DNA of 64,000 nt from Qipengyuania pelagi (GCF_009827295.1 NZ_WTYD01000001.1:1488001-1552000), one strand, 5' to 3'; positions 54,249 to 64,000 are shown, numbered from the stretch's first letter. Made by a program: numbers and translations. The notes: generated from the letters alone by a model not told the origin.

Positions 54249-54324
54249 GCCTCGGTAGCTCAGTTGGTAGAGCACACGATTGAAAATCGTGGTGTCGGTG
54301 GTTCGAATCCGCCCCGAGGCACCA
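54249..54324 (+). tRNA. tRNA-Phe (anticodon GAA)
   Basis: A 76-base cloverleaf with CCA encoded. The acceptor stem GCCTCGG pairs with CCGAGGC. The D-arm holds AGCTCAGTTGGTAGAGC. The anticodon stem-loop has loop TTGAAAA with anticodon GAA. The T-arm is GGTTCGAATCC. Confidence 0.97.
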
Positions 54325-54356
54325 TTGCTTACATTTAGCGACACCGCAGGATTTTA

Positions 54357-54427
54357 TCTGCGCTACCGCGCTCCGCGCTGCTTGAGCGGGGTTTTTCTGC
54401 GCTACCGCGCTGCGCGCTGCTTGAGCG
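54357..54427 (+). repeat. Two-copy 32-base direct repeat after tRNA-Phe
   Basis: Copies at 54357-54388 and 54396-54427 differ at one base, with period 39. The core is CTGCGCTACCGCGCT(C/G)CG. Each is rich in short GCGC/CGCG self-complementary blocks. The first is followed by GGGGTTTTT. No gene covers the 211 bases between the tRNA and wrbA. Confidence 0.8.
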
Positions 54428-54535
54428 CGGGTCGGGCGGGCTATCGGACTGCCCCCCTTTCTTCGGAAACAAAGACCTCGCCTGATCGGTTGAGCGGGAG
54501 AACCTCTCCCTCCCAACAGACAGGACGATCTTCCC

Positions 54536-55138
54536 ATGACCAAGATTCTGGTGCTCTATTATTCCTCCTACGGCCACACCGCCCAGATGGCGGAGGCGGT
54601 CGCAGAGGGCATTCGCGAGGGCGGCGCGGAAGCGGTGATCCGCCATGTCCCCGAAACCGCTCCCGAAGAGGTGGTGAAGAGCGCCGGGTTCCAGAAGATG
54701 GAAGGCCACACGTGCATCGGCGGGCCGGACGAGCTTGCCGACTATGACGGCATCGTCGTCGGATCGCCCACCCGCTATGGCCGGATGACCAGCCAGATGG
54801 CCGCGTTCTGGGACCAGACCGGCGGGCTGTGGCAGAAAGGCGCACTGATCGGCAAGGTCGGCGCCGCCTTCACCTCGACGGCGAGCCAGCATGGCGGGCA
54901 GGAGACGACACTGTGGTCGATCCTCAACAACCTGCTCCACATGGGGATGACGGTGGTTGGCCTCGACTATGGCTATGACGGGCTGGTCGGCGTGGACGAG
55001 GTCAAGGGCGGCACGCCCTACGGTGCCAGCACCATCGCCGATGGCGACGGATCGCGCCAGCCGTCCGAGGTCGAACTGGGCGGCGCCCGCTATCTCGGCA
55101 AGCGTGTCGCGCAGACGGCGGCGAAGCTCGGCGGATAA
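54536..55138 (+). CDS. wrbA: NAD(P)H:quinone oxidoreductase WrbA
   Basis: A 200-residue flavodoxin-fold enzyme reducing quinones by two electrons. The FMN phosphate loop is [14 protein letters not shown] (about residues 4-17). [24 protein letters not shown] and [12 protein letters not shown] are the other two FMN loops. Length matches the type IV NQO family. It has its own upstream region of 211 bases. Confidence 0.95.
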   Translation: MTKILVLYYSSYGHTAQMAEAVAEGIREGGAEAVIRHVPETAPEEVVKSAGFQKMEGHTCIGGPDELADYDGIVVGSPTRYGRMTSQMAAFWDQTGGLWQKGALIGKVGAAFTSTASQHGGQETTLWSILNNLLHMGMTVVGLDYGYDGLVGVDEVKGGTPYGASTIADGDGSRQPSEVELGGARYLGKRVAQTAAKLGG

Positions 55139-55180
55139 AGCGATTGGTCATCGCCGCCATCCCCCGCTAGGCGCGAAAGC

Positions 55181-56515
55181 ATGCATGAAACCGCCACAGC
55201 ATCGCTTTCCGCCTTCGACATGGCGGCGATCCTCGTGGTCGCATCGGCCCTTCTCGGCTGGTTCAACCATCATTTCCTGAAACTGCCGCATGTCATCGGC
55301 CTGACGGTGATGGGCGCGCTGGGCGCGATCGGGTTGATGATCGCGAATGCGGTCGTTCCCGGCATCACGCTCGACGATACGGTCGCGCGCCTGCTCCAGC
55401 AGCTCAATTTCACGGACACGCTGTTGCAGGGGATGCTGAGCTTCCTCCTGTTCGCAGGCGCGCTGCATGTCGATCTGGAGCGGCTGCGAAGCGCCTGGCT
55501 TCCGGTGCTCCTGCTCTCCACCGTGGGCGTGATCGTCTCGACCGTTCTGGTCGGCCTTGCGACATGGGGCGTGGGCCTGCTGCTCGGTCTGTCGATCGCG
55601 CCGATCTGGTATTTCGTGTTCGGCGCCCTCATCGCACCGACCGATCCCGTCTCCGTGCTCGGGGTCCTGAGGGAAGAGAACGTCCCGCTCTCGCTGCAAA
55701 GCGCGGTCGCGGGCGAGAGCCTGTTCAATGACGGCGTCGGCATCGTCGTCTTCACCATCCTGCTCGGCGCGGCGATTACGGGCGGGGAGTTTTCCCTGTC
55801 GGAAGGCGCGCGCCTGTTCGCGATCGAGGCGGGTGGCGGTGTGCTGGTGGGCCTCGTCGCGGGCTATATCGGCTATCGCGCGCTGGCGGGGATGGACGAA
55901 TACGCGATCGAGGTGCTGATCACGCTCGCCGTGGTCATGGGCGGCTATGCCCTGTGCAGCGCGCTGCATATTTCCGGCCCGCTGGCGATGGCAGTGGCGG
56001 GGCTGCTCATCGGCAATCACGGCGTCACTTTCGCGATGAGCGACGTGACCCGCGATTACGTCATCAAGTTCTGGGAACTGGTCGACGAATTGCTGAACTC
56101 GGTGCTGTTCCTTCTCATCGGCCTCGAACTGATCGCCATCGTGCCCGGCGTTACCGAGGTGACCATGGCCCTTGCCGCCATTCCGCTGACTCTGGCGGCG
56201 CGTGCGGCGGCGGTCGGGCTGTCGACCAAGCTGATCCCCGCCGCCCGCCTCCAGCAGCAGGGGGCGGCGCGCGTCCTGTGGTGGGGCGGGCTGCGCGGCG
56301 GCATCTCGATCGCGCTCGCTTTGTCGCTGCCCCCCGGCCCGGTCCGCGATCTGGTGCTCGCGGCGACCTTCGGGGCGGTGCTGTTCAGCGTCCTCATCCA
56401 GCGCGCCACGCTCGGGCGGTTGATTGAGCATCTGAAGAGGCAGCGGGCGGAAGCAGTCGAGGGGGCGGTCGAGGGGTCGGCCGAAGAAGCGGGCACTCGC
56501 TCCCCCCTCGATTGA
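55181..56515 (+). CDS. CPA1-family Na+(K+)/H+ antiporter
   Basis: A 444-residue inner-membrane antiporter with about 12 helices. ALIAPTDPVSVLGVLREENVP and AVAGESLFNDGVGIVVFTILL carry the ion-binding acids (TDP and the FND Asp) of NhaP/NhaG-type proteins. GGLRGGISIALAL is the conserved C-terminal region. It lies in a single-gene setting 42 bases after wrbA. Confidence 0.92.
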   Translation: MHETATASLSAFDMAAILVVASALLGWFNHHFLKLPHVIGLTVMGALGAIGLMIANAVVPGITLDDTVARLLQQLNFTDTLLQGMLSFLLFAGALHVDLERLRSAWLPVLLLSTVGVIVSTVLVGLATWGVGLLLGLSIAPIWYFVFGALIAPTDPVSVLGVLREENVPLSLQSAVAGESLFNDGVGIVVFTILLGAAITGGEFSLSEGARLFAIEAGGGVLVGLVAGYIGYRALAGMDEYAIEVLITLAVVMGGYALCSALHISGPLAMAVAGLLIGNHGVTFAMSDVTRDYVIKFWELVDELLNSVLFLLIGLELIAIVPGVTEVTMALAAIPLTLAARAAAVGLSTKLIPAARLQQQGAARVLWWGGLRGGISIALALSLPPGPVRDLVLAATFGAVLFSVLIQRATLGRLIEHLKRQRAEAVEGAVEGSAEEAGTRSPLD

Positions 56516-56629
56516 TTGCCTCTCACGGTCGGGTGATGTAAGGGCACCGCTCTTGCCCCGGCACGCGATTCCGCCGCGCCGGGGCCATTCGTTTCCCCAG
56601 TCGTTTCCGATGTCCCGAGGAATCCGCTT

Positions 56630-57436
56630 ATGGCACGTCGCCGCCAGATCTACGAAGGCAAGGCCAAGATCCTGTATGAAGGCCCCGAACCGGGCACCAT
56701 CATCCAGTATTTCAAGGACGATGCCACCGCCTTCAACGCCCAGAAGAAGGGCACGATCAACGGCAAGGGCGTGATCAACAACCGGGTGAGCGAATATGTC
56801 TTCACCCGCCTGTCGCATATCGGCGTGCCGACGCATTTCATCCGCCGGTTGAACATGCGTGAACAGCTGGTCCGCCAAGTCGAAATCGTGCCGATCGAGG
56901 TCGTGGTCAGGAACGTCGCCGCCGGCTCGATCTGCAAGCGGTTGGGGCTGGAGGAGGGCGAGCCGCTGCCCCACACCCTGATCGAATATTACTACAAGGA
57001 CGATGCGCTGGGCGATCCGCTGATCGCGGAAGAACACATCGCCTGCTTCAACTGGGCGTCGAACGAGGAGATGCAGGACATCTCCAGCATGGCGATCCGC
57101 ATCAACGATTTCCTGTGCGGGATGTTCGCGGCGATCGACATCCGCCTCGTCGATTTCAAGCTCGAATTCGGGCGCCTCTGGGATCAGGATTACAGCCGCA
57201 TCATCCTCGCCGACGAAATTTCGCCCGACGGGTGCCGGTTGTGGGACATCAACACCGGCGAAAAGCTCGACAAGGACCGCTTCCGCCGCGATCTCGGTGG
57301 CGAGGAAGAAGCCTATCGCGAAGTCGCCCGCCGCCTCGGCCTTTTGAAGGACGAGGATAGCGGCCCAGGCGAAGTCTTCGACCTGTCCGCCCATCGCGGC
57401 CGCCTGCGCAGCGGGAAACCGACGAAAAAGGGCTGA
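56630..57436 (+). CDS. purC: SAICAR synthase
   Basis: A 268-residue purine-synthesis enzyme joining CAIR and aspartate. The start [20 protein letters not shown] and [22 protein letters not shown] are typical, as are [11 protein letters not shown] and [15 protein letters not shown] with the conserved acids. It is longer at the C-terminus than the E. coli enzyme. Purine partners purS and purQ follow after a peptidase gene. Confidence 0.96.
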   Translation: MARRRQIYEGKAKILYEGPEPGTIIQYFKDDATAFNAQKKGTINGKGVINNRVSEYVFTRLSHIGVPTHFIRRLNMREQLVRQVEIVPIEVVVRNVAAGSICKRLGLEEGEPLPHTLIEYYYKDDALGDPLIAEEHIACFNWASNEEMQDISSMAIRINDFLCGMFAAIDIRLVDFKLEFGRLWDQDYSRIILADEISPDGCRLWDINTGEKLDKDRFRRDLGGEEEAYREVARRLGLLKDEDSGPGEVFDLSAHRGRLRSGKPTKKG

Positions 57437-57486
57437 ACGCGGAGGCGATACAGGTGACGGAAAGCGGTGAGGGGATAGGACGAGGC

Positions 57487-60348
57487 ATGATCTTTCTGCG
57501 TCGTGCGCTCATTCCCCTCGCCTTCCTCGCTTCGCCCGTGCTCGCTCGGGACGCACCGCCCACCGAAGCTGCCGCTAGTGCGCCGAGTTGGGACCCCGCC
57601 CTATGGGATCTCGTGGACAGCGAATTTGCACCCGAGGCGGCTTGGCGGTTCGGGCGGCTCGATAACGGGCTGCGCTATATCATCCGGCGCAACGACCGGC
57701 CCGAGAACACCGCGCTGGTCCGCATGGAGATTGCCGCCGGATCGCTCGACGAGCGCGATGACGAGCGCGGCTTCGCGCATTTCGTCGAGCACATGGCCTT
57801 CAACGGATCGACGAATGTGCCCGAGGGCGAGATGGTCCGATTGCTCGAACGGCTGGGCCTCGCCTTCGGGGCGGACACCAACGCATCGACCGGGATGGAG
57901 CGCACGCAATACAAGCTCGACCTGCCGCGCGCGGATGCGGATTTGCTCGACACGGCCCTGATGCTGATGCGCGAGACGGCGAGCGAACTGACCTTCGACG
58001 AGCAAGCAGTGGCGCGCGAGCGCGGCGTGGTGCTGGCGGAACGGCGCACGCGCAACACCTACGCGCTGCGCAACACGGTGGATTCGCTCGAATTCTTCTT
58101 CCCCGAGGCGCGCGCTGCCCAGCGGATGCCGATCGGTGCGGAAGAGACTCTCGCGGCTGCGGATGCCGCAGGTTTGCGCGCTTTCTGGGAGCGGGAATAT
58201 GTGCCCGCCGATACGGTGCTGGTGATCGTCGGCGATTTCGATCCGGCGATCGTCGAGGCGGCGATCGCGAAGCATTTCGCCGATTGGCAGGCGCGTCCCT
58301 CCCCCGATCAGCCCGCGGCCGGACCGGTCGAAATCGCGGATGCCGGGCGCGAGGCAGTCTATCTCGACCCGGCGCTGACCGAGACGATCACCATCGCGAG
58401 CCACGGCGCCTGGTCGGACCGGCCCGATACCGCCGCGGAGCGCAGGGACACCCTGCTGCGGGTGGTTGGCGGACGTATCCTGGGGCGGCGTCTCCAGCGC
58501 CTGCAGCGCAGCGAGGACCCTCCGTTCCGCGGTGTCTCCACCGGCACCTCGGACTTCTTCGAAGCGGCGCGCAGCACGCAGATCGCGGCGGCGAGCGAGG
58601 AAGGCCAGTGGCCCCGCGCCATCGCGACGGTGATCGAGGAATACAGGCGGATGCTCGAATACGGCCCGACGCCGGGCGAGGTCGCCGAACAGACCGCCAA
58701 TCTGCGCACCGCCTTCGAAAACGGGCGCGCCAATGCGGGCACGCGCAGCAATGCGACCTTCGCCGGAGAGGCGTTCCGCATCGCGCGCGGCGAGAGCGTT
58801 CCCACTGGCCCCATGGAGGATCTCGCGCTCTACGAACGCTACGAGGCCGAGATCACGCCGGAAAACGTCCTTGCCGCGATGCGCGCCGATGCGAATGCGC
58901 TCGATATTCCGCTGATCCGCTTCTCGGGCAAGACCGCGCCCGAAGGCGGCATCGCGGCGGTCCGCGAGGTCGTGGCGGCGGCCCTTCAAAGGCCCGTTGC
59001 TCCGCCCGAAGATGGCGATGTCGCCGCATTCGCCTACACCGATTTCGGCGAACCGGGCGAAATCGTCGCGGACGAGCGGATACCCGATCTCGGCATCCGC
59101 ACGCTGCGTTTCGCCAATGGGACGATGCTCAATCTCAAGCCCACCGACCTGTCGGACGATCGCGTGATGGTGCGTCTGACGCTCGATGGCGGCGAATTGC
59201 TGGAAAGCCGCGCCGAACCGCTCGCGGTCGAACTGACGCCGCTGCTGTCGGCGGGCGGCCTCGGGCGCCATAGCCGCGACGAATTGCAGTCGATCCTCGC
59301 CGGGAGATCGGTGGGCGCATCCTTCGGCGCGGGCGACGAGGTGTTCGTCAGCAGCGCGACCACAACGCCGCGCGACCTCGAACTGCAATTGCAGCTGATG
59401 GCCGCCTATCTCTCCGATCCGGGCTACCGCGCCGAAGGTCTTGGGCCCTGGCAGCGTTCGCTCGGCGATTTCTTCGCGCGGCTCGGCAAGACACCGCAAT
59501 CCGCGCTGTCCGAAGGGCTCGGCCCGATCCTGTCGGACGACGACCCGCGCTTCACCCGCCAGCCGATCGAGGCCTATCGCGCGCTCGATTACGCCAAATT
59601 GCGGGCGGTGATCGGCGACCGCCTCGAAAACGGCGCGCTCGAGATCGCGCTGGTCGGCGATTTTGACGAGGACGAGGCGATCCGGCTGGTGGCGCAGACT
59701 TTCGGCGCCCTCCCGCCACGCGAGACGCAGTTCCGCGCCTATGACGGCGGAGAGCGCATCCGCAGCTTCACCGACCGGCGCGAAACCTTCACGCTTACCC
59801 ATGGCGGGGAGCCCGACCAGGCGCTGATCCGGTTCTACTGGCCGACCACGGATCAAACCGACTGGGACCTGTCGAGCGGCCTCACTTTGCTCGCCCGCGT
59901 GGTCGATATCGCGCTTACCGACACGCTGCGCGAGGAATTGGGCCAGACCTATTCGGCGCTTTCGAGCAGCAGCCAGTCCGATACCTATACCGATTACGGC
60001 ACTTTCGCGATCGGGGCCGAGATCGATGCAGGCCAGCTCGCCGCCGCGCGCGAGGCCATGATGGCGACGATCGAGCGGATTATCGCCGACGGGCCGGACG
60101 AGGACATGGTCGAGCGCGCGCGGCGGCCCCTGCTCGAAAATCTCGCCAACCGCTTCAAGACGAATAGCGGCTGGATGGCCTTTACCGCCCGTGCGCAAAG
60201 CGAGGCCGACGAGCGCGCGCGGATGCTGATGGCACCGGAGCGGCAGCAGGCGATCACCGCCGCCGACCTCAAGGCGCTCGCGGCGCGCTTCCTTGATCCC
60301 GAAAAAGCAGTCGTGATCGAGGTCGTGCCCGCAGCCCCACCCTCCTGA
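57487..60348 (+). CDS. M16 family metallopeptidase, periplasmic
   Basis: A 953-residue zinc peptidase with a signal peptide (MIFLRRALIPLAFLASPVLA). The active site is the inverted HFVEH motif (FAHFVEHMAFNGS, about residue 97), with a later Glu in RERGVVLAERRTR. The second half repeats the M16 fold without the zinc motif, as in two-domain pitrilysin relatives. I took ATG 57487; a GTG eleven codons earlier is open too. It sits between purC and purS. Confidence 0.93.
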   Translation: MIFLRRALIPLAFLASPVLARDAPPTEAAASAPSWDPALWDLVDSEFAPEAAWRFGRLDNGLRYIIRRNDRPENTALVRMEIAAGSLDERDDERGFAHFVEHMAFNGSTNVPEGEMVRLLERLGLAFGADTNASTGMERTQYKLDLPRADADLLDTALMLMRETASELTFDEQAVARERGVVLAERRTRNTYALRNTVDSLEFFFPEARAAQRMPIGAEETLAAADAAGLRAFWEREYVPADTVLVIVGDFDPAIVEAAIAKHFADWQARPSPDQPAAGPVEIADAGREAVYLDPALTETITIASHGAWSDRPDTAAERRDTLLRVVGGRILGRRLQRLQRSEDPPFRGVSTGTSDFFEAARSTQIAAASEEGQWPRAIATVIEEYRRMLEYGPTPGEVAEQTANLRTAFENGRANAGTRSNATFAGEAFRIARGESVPTGPMEDLALYERYEAEITPENVLAAMRADANALDIPLIRFSGKTAPEGGIAAVREVVAAALQRPVAPPEDGDVAAFAYTDFGEPGEIVADERIPDLGIRTLRFANGTMLNLKPTDLSDDRVMVRLTLDGGELLESRAEPLAVELTPLLSAGGLGRHSRDELQSILAGRSVGASFGAGDEVFVSSATTTPRDLELQLQLMAAYLSDPGYRAEGLGPWQRSLGDFFARLGKTPQSALSEGLGPILSDDDPRFTRQPIEAYRALDYAKLRAVIGDRLENGALEIALVGDFDEDEAIRLVAQTFGALPPRETQFRAYDGGERIRSFTDRRETFTLTHGGEPDQALIRFYWPTTDQTDWDLSSGLTLLARVVDIALTDTLREELGQTYSALSSSSQSDTYTDYGTFAIGAEIDAGQLAAAREAMMATIERIIADGPDEDMVERARRPLLENLANRFKTNSGWMAFTARAQSEADERARMLMAPERQQAITAADLKALAARFLDPEKAVVIEVVPAAPPS

Positions 60349-60433
60349 CGGCTTGCCCTTCGCCGCTCGGAGCGGCATAGGCGCGCTCGATCCCGACCAT
60401 ACGGCCAGACCCCACGAAAGGCAGGTCCCCCCG

Positions 60434-60667
60434 ATGAAAGTCCGCATTCTCGTCAGCCTGAAACCCGGCGTCCTCGATCCCCAGGGCCGCGCCGTCCACC
60501 ACGCGCTGGAAGGCATGGGATTCGACGGGGTCGAGGATGTCCGCATCGGGCGTACGGTGGAACTCGATGTCGCCGATTCGACCAGCGACGAAGCGCTCGA
60601 AAAGATGTGCGAACAGCTGCTCGCCAACACGGTGATCGAGAATTACCGCATCGAAAGGCTCGGCTGA
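60434..60667 (+). CDS. purS: Phosphoribosylformylglycinamidine synthase subunit PurS
   Basis: A 77-residue protein that links PurL and Pur[22 protein letters not shown] and the tail [13 protein letters not shown] match the family. ATG 60434; its stop overlaps purQ (TGATG). Needed for FGAM synthesis; purL is not in the window. Confidence 0.95.
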   Translation: MKVRILVSLKPGVLDPQGRAVHHALEGMGFDGVEDVRIGRTVELDVADSTSDEALEKMCEQLLANTVIENYRIERLG

Positions 60668-61356
60668 TGGCGCAGGCATCGGGTTGGCGCGCGGCGGTCG
60701 TTACCTTTCCCGGCTCGAATTGCGACCGCGACATGGCGGTCGCGCTCGAACGTGCGAGCGGCACGCCGGCCCTGCGCGTCTGGCATGGCGATAGCGACCT
60801 GCCCGAACGGCTCGATTTCATCGCCCTGCCCGGCGGCTTTTCCTATGGCGACTATCTGCGCAGCGGCGCCATGGCGGCGAACAGCCCGATCATGCGCGCG
60901 GTCAAGCGCGAGGCGGAACGCGGCGTTCCCGTTCTGGGCGTGTGCAACGGTTTCCAGGTGATCGCGGAAGCGGGCCTGTTGCCGGGCGCGCTGATGCGCA
61001 ATGCCGGGCAGACCTTCATCTGCCGCGATGCGGAGCTGACGGTAGAGAACACGCAGTCCCTGTTCACGCGCGGCTATGATGAGGGCGCGGCGATCCGCAT
61101 TCCCGTCGCCCATCACGACGGCAATTATTTCGCCGATGCCGACACGCTGGACCGGCTCGAAGGCGAAGGCCGTATCGCCTTCCGCTATCGGGAAAACTAC
61201 AACGGATCACAGCGCTCGATCGCGGGGATCCTCAACGAGCGCGGCAATGTGCTCGGCATGATGCCGCACCCCGAACGCGCGGTCGATCCGGCGCATGGCG
61301 GCACGGACGGGCTGATCCTGTTCGAAAGCGCGATCGCGGCGCTCGCCCAGGCCTGA
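60667..61356 (+). CDS. purQ: Phosphoribosylformylglycinamidine synthase subunit PurQ
   Basis: A 229-residue class I glutamine amidotransferase that feeds ammonia to PurL. The nucleophile is in [19 protein letters not shown] (about residue 86) and the His/Glu pair in [20 protein letters not shown] is the usual N-terminal motif. ATG overlaps the purS stop. Confidence 0.96.
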   Translation: MAQASGWRAAVVTFPGSNCDRDMAVALERASGTPALRVWHGDSDLPERLDFIALPGGFSYGDYLRSGAMAANSPIMRAVKREAERGVPVLGVCNGFQVIAEAGLLPGALMRNAGQTFICRDAELTVENTQSLFTRGYDEGAAIRIPVAHHDGNYFADADTLDRLEGEGRIAFRYRENYNGSQRSIAGILNERGNVLGMMPHPERAVDPAHGGTDGLILFESAIAALAQA

Positions 61357-61385
61357 TTCGAGGCGAGTGAGCCGCCCGCTGCCGT

Positions 61386-63737
61386 TCAGGCGGTGCGGAT
61401 GGTCTCGGAGCGTTTGAACACGGCGCGAACCTCTTCGACCGGCATCGGCCTGCCGAAATGGTAGCCCTGGATCTTATCGCAGCCCATGTCGCGGATCATC
61501 GCGGCCTCTTCGGCGGTTTCGACGCCTTCGGCGGTCGTGGTCATGCCCAGGCTGCCCGCCATCGCCACGACCGCGTTGATGATCGCCAGGCTCTCGGCAC
61601 TGTTCTGCGAAGCACCCTGCACGAAGGAGCGATCGACCTTGATCGTGGAGAATTTGAGCTTGCGCAGATAGCCGAGCGAGGAATAGCCGGTGCCGAAATC
61701 GTCGAGCGCCACCGAACAGCCGAGCGCCATGACCTGCTCCAGCGCACGGCGAGCGACATCGGCATCGCGCAGGAAGATGCTTTCGGTCACCTCGATCTCG
61801 AGCCGGCTCGGCGTCAATCCGCTGCGCGAGAGGGCCTGGACGACCGTGGTGGCGAAATCGGGTTCGAGCAATTGCTCGGGCGAGACGTTGACGTTGATCT
61901 TGACGTATTCCGGCCAGGTCGCGGCCTCGTTGCAGGCCTCCTGCATGACCCATTGACCGATCGGGACGATCAGCCGCGTATCTTCGGCGAGCGGGATGAA
62001 CTTTGCAGGGCTGACTATCCCGTGATCGGGATTCTTCCAGCGGACGAGCGCTTCGAAGCTGACCAGATTCTCGCTGCGGGCGTTCACGACAGGCTGGAAA
62101 TTGAGGAACAATTCGTTGTTCGCCAACGCCGAGCGCAGCGACAATTCCAGCTTGCGACGCTCTTCCGCGGTCGCGTGAAGCGACGGTTCGTATTCGTGGA
62201 ACTGGCCGCCGCCTTCATCCTTCACCCGATAGAGCGAAAGGTCGGCATTGCGCATCAGCTCTTCCACCGTGCGCCCGTCGCGCGGCCCGAAGGCCGCCCC
62301 GATGCTGGCGCCGACATAGAGGACGTGGTGATCGATCTGATACGGTTCGGACAGGTGCTGGATGATCGACTGCGCGACTTTCGTCACATAGCTGCGATCG
62401 CCCGCGTCGCGGATCACGACGGCGAATTCGTCACCCCCGAGGCGGCCGCACATCTCGTTCTCGGTCATCAGGGAATTCAGGCGCTTGGCGACTTCGGACA
62501 GCATCCGGTCACCGACCAGATGGCCGAGCGAATCGTTGACCGCCTTGAACCGGTCGAGATCGATCATCAGAAAGGCGCAACGGGTACGCCACTTCTCCGC
62601 ATACCGCAGCGCCGCGCCCAAGGTCTCGGTGAGCATCAGGCGGTTGGGGAGCGAGGTCAGCGTGTCGTAGCGCGCGAGATAGGCGATTTTCGCGGAGGAT
62701 TCCTGCTGCTCGGTGACATCCGAGCCCACGCCGCGGAAACCTGCATAGCTCCCGTCCGGCGCGGTGATCGCAGTGCCTGACAATTCCCACCAGCGGCGCT
62801 TGCCGCCGATCGAGACCTCGACGACGAGGTCGGAGAAGCTTTCGCGGCGCTTGAGCTTGTCGGCGAAGACGTGGAGGCTGGGCGGGAATTTCCCCGTTTC
62901 CCAGGCATCGCCGGCGATCAGCTGGATGAAGGAGGCCCCCTCGATCTCGTCGAGTTCGCGCGAGAGGGCGAAGGCGAGGCGCGGAGTCACCGAACGCAGG
63001 CGGCGTCCGGTATCGAGTTCGAACAGCCAGTCGGCATCGGTATCCTCGTATTCGCGCAGGAGGAAGGACACGACCTGGCTCTTTTCGTCCATACCGGTCT
63101 GGGCGACGCGCGCGGTCATGGATATTCGGGCGGTTTCGACCGCCGCGCCAGCGCCGCACAGCGCGGTTACGAAGGCGAGCGCCGCCGGGACCACGGCACC
63201 GGAGATAATAAAGGCGATCGAGGATACGAGACCGATGGCGCCGCAAAAGGCGATCGCACCGAGCGGCGCGCTGAAGCGGCTTGCCGACGATGTCACCACC
63301 AGCAGGGCGGTGACGCCCCACACGATCATCGCGCCCGTCAGATTGCCCGTCAGCGCCGCATAGGCGACCAAAGAGCCCCAAACCGCGCCCTTCGCCAGCT
63401 GGTTGGCGGCGTGGCCCCAATATTCCCTTCTGGTGAACAGGCGCCTGCTTGCATCGGCCAGCTTGCGGTCGATCACCGCTCCATGCGCGATCGTCGCGAT
63501 CAGCAGTGCCGTCCATCCCCCCAGGACGGTCCACGAGACACTCGAATGGAGCTGGCTGAAGACGAGCACCAGTCCGAAGACATGAAGCAACACCCGTGCG
63601 AACACCCGCTCCGAAAGAAGCGCATATTGCGAGCCCTGCACATTCGACCAGTCACCATCGCCGGGCTGCGAGAGTCCGATCACCGCCGACAGGTTGAGCT
63701 TGTCGGGAAGCGTGTCTTGATTGGTCGTATCGCTCAC
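61386..63737 (-). CDS. Membrane PAS-GGDEF-EAL protein
   Basis: A 783-residue protein with about six helices (residues 45-200), a PAS domain (about 225-345), GGDEF (motif GGDEF about 434-438) and EAL (FEALVRW, about 561-567; LDDFGTGYSSL about 678-688). Both catalytic motifs are intact. The RxxD inhibitory site is absent. It could make or break c-di-GMP. Starts with GTG 63737. It is the third c-di-GMP protein in the window. Confidence 0.93.
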   Translation of the reverse strand: MSDTTNQDTLPDKLNLSAVIGLSQPGDGDWSNVQGSQYALLSERVFARVLLHVFGLVLVFSQLHSSVSWTVLGGWTALLIATIAHGAVIDRKLADASRRLFTRREYWGHAANQLAKGAVWGSLVAYAALTGNLTGAMIVWGVTALLVVTSSASRFSAPLGAIAFCGAIGLVSSIAFIISGAVVPAALAFVTALCGAGAAVETARISMTARVAQTGMDEKSQVVSFLLREYEDTDADWLFELDTGRRLRSVTPRLAFALSRELDEIEGASFIQLIAGDAWETGKFPPSLHVFADKLKRRESFSDLVVEVSIGGKRRWWELSGTAITAPDGSYAGFRGVGSDVTEQQESSAKIAYLARYDTLTSLPNRLMLTETLGAALRYAEKWRTRCAFLMIDLDRFKAVNDSLGHLVGDRMLSEVAKRLNSLMTENEMCGRLGGDEFAVVIRDAGDRSYVTKVAQSIIQHLSEPYQIDHHVLYVGASIGAAFGPRDGRTVEELMRNADLSLYRVKDEGGGQFHEYEPSLHATAEERRKLELSLRSALANNELFLNFQPVVNARSENLVSFEALVRWKNPDHGIVSPAKFIPLAEDTRLIVPIGQWVMQEACNEAATWPEYVKINVNVSPEQLLEPDFATTVVQALSRSGLTPSRLEIEVTESIFLRDADVARRALEQVMALGCSVALDDFGTGYSSLGYLRKLKFSTIKVDRSFVQGASQNSAESLAIINAVVAMAGSLGMTTTAEGVETAEEAAMIRDMGCDKIQGYHFGRPMPVEEVRAVFKRSETIRTA

Positions 63738-63839
63738 CGGAGCGCTGTAGCCCGCGAAAGGTTATTTCGAGGTAAAGGCTGCGCTTCGCATCCGGGTCCG
63801 TAACAGCATGACATCGAACGGCAGAGCACTGGCCACGGC

Positions 63840-64000
63840 CTATTCGACGGTCACGGATTTCGCCAGATTGCGCGGCTGGTCCACATCGGTCCCTTTGACG
63901 CAGGCGACGTGATAGGCGAGCAGCTGGACGGGCACGGCATAGACCAACGGTGCGATGAGCGGGTGGACGCGCGGCATCTCGATCGTCGCCAGACACCCCT
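63840..64000 (-). CDS. glmS: Glutamine-fructose-6-phosphate aminotransferase, C-terminal fragment
   Basis: The last 53 codons of a gene running off the right edge. The end [23 protein letters not shown] is the invariant GlmS terminus, with [16 protein letters not shown] before it. GlmS makes glucosamine 6-phosphate from fructose 6-phosphate and glutamine for cell-wall and LPS synthesis. Confidence 0.95.
   Translation of the reverse strand, partial: GCLATIEMPRVHPLIAPLVYAVPVQLLAYHVACVKGTDVDQPRNLAKSVTVE

Noticed and set aside
63738..63839. Possible short gene or site between glmS and the PAS-GGDEF-EAL gene
   Set aside because: The 102 bases hold no start with a ribosome site, no stem with T-run and no clear promoter pair.
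1..64000. CRISPR array, insertion sequence or prophage
   Set aside because: No regularly spaced repeats, transposase, integrase or phage structural gene was found. The only repeats are the 32-base pair after tRNA-Phe and the receptor module.

Overview
The window reads as chromosomal DNA of a GC-rich alphaproteobacterium of the order Sphingomonadales, most likely Erythrobacteraceae. This rests on the cox/cta operon order, the folB-moa and pyrE-pdxJ-acpS-lepB clusters, many 4-base stop/start overlaps, TonB-receptor and c-di-GMP protein types, and DUF families common in sphingomonads. I see no phage, insertion sequence, CRISPR array or plasmid backbone. It looks like a housekeeping segment with a few accessory islands, and no intergenic stretch exceeds 300 bases.

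Layout. 1-14661 (minus strand): cytochrome c oxidase subunits and assembly factors (ctaC, ctaD, then after two inserted genes ctaB, a 41-residue membrane peptide, ctaG, ctaE, DUF983, SURF1), followed by thrC, a methyltransferase, a stand-alone SecD-head-like protein, folB and molybdopterin genes moaA/moaD/moaE (moaE cut by the window edge). An epoxide-hydrolase-type enzyme and a GGDEF-EAL protein sit between ctaD and ctaB. 14893-20629 (plus): pyrE, pdxJ, a small membrane protein, acpS, lepB, a PerM-like transporter, a DUF3089 hydrolase and ruvX. 20641-22674 (minus): a three-gene unit of unknown function made of a 53-residue peptide and two related proteins. 22808-33212: two hotdog thioesterases, a class A penicillin-binding protein, cobS, a DUF2236 oxygenase, VOC and DUF1428 proteins, a J-domain protein with divergent bolA, GST, pirin, SDR and DUF2332. 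33255-38782 (plus): hisG, hisD, nusB, thiL (apparent CTG start) and a K+-independent proton pyrophosphatase with promoter and terminator.

38918-52163: an acetyltransferase and JmjC-type cupin behind a seven-codon leader, tesB, a 13-codon microgene with its own terminator, a CHASE2-EAL protein, uvrC, an APC permease, a BaiN-type flavoprotein and a TonB receptor with a duplicated cysteine module. 52164-64000: infA, maf, an RNase E/G-like protein, yacG, tRNA-Phe, wrbA, a CPA1 antiporter, purC, an M16 peptidase, purS, purQ, a PAS-GGDEF-EAL protein and the 3' end of glmS.

The most unusual items are the 53-residue peptide operon (20641-22674), the 13-codon microgene (42032-42073), the duplicated Cys module in the TonB receptor, the solitary SecD-head domain, and several unusual starts and leaders (thiL CTG, acetyltransferase leader, a palindrome over the CHASE2-EAL ribosome binding site, a hairpin between ctaE and DUF983). 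All functional statements come from reading motifs; no database search was run.
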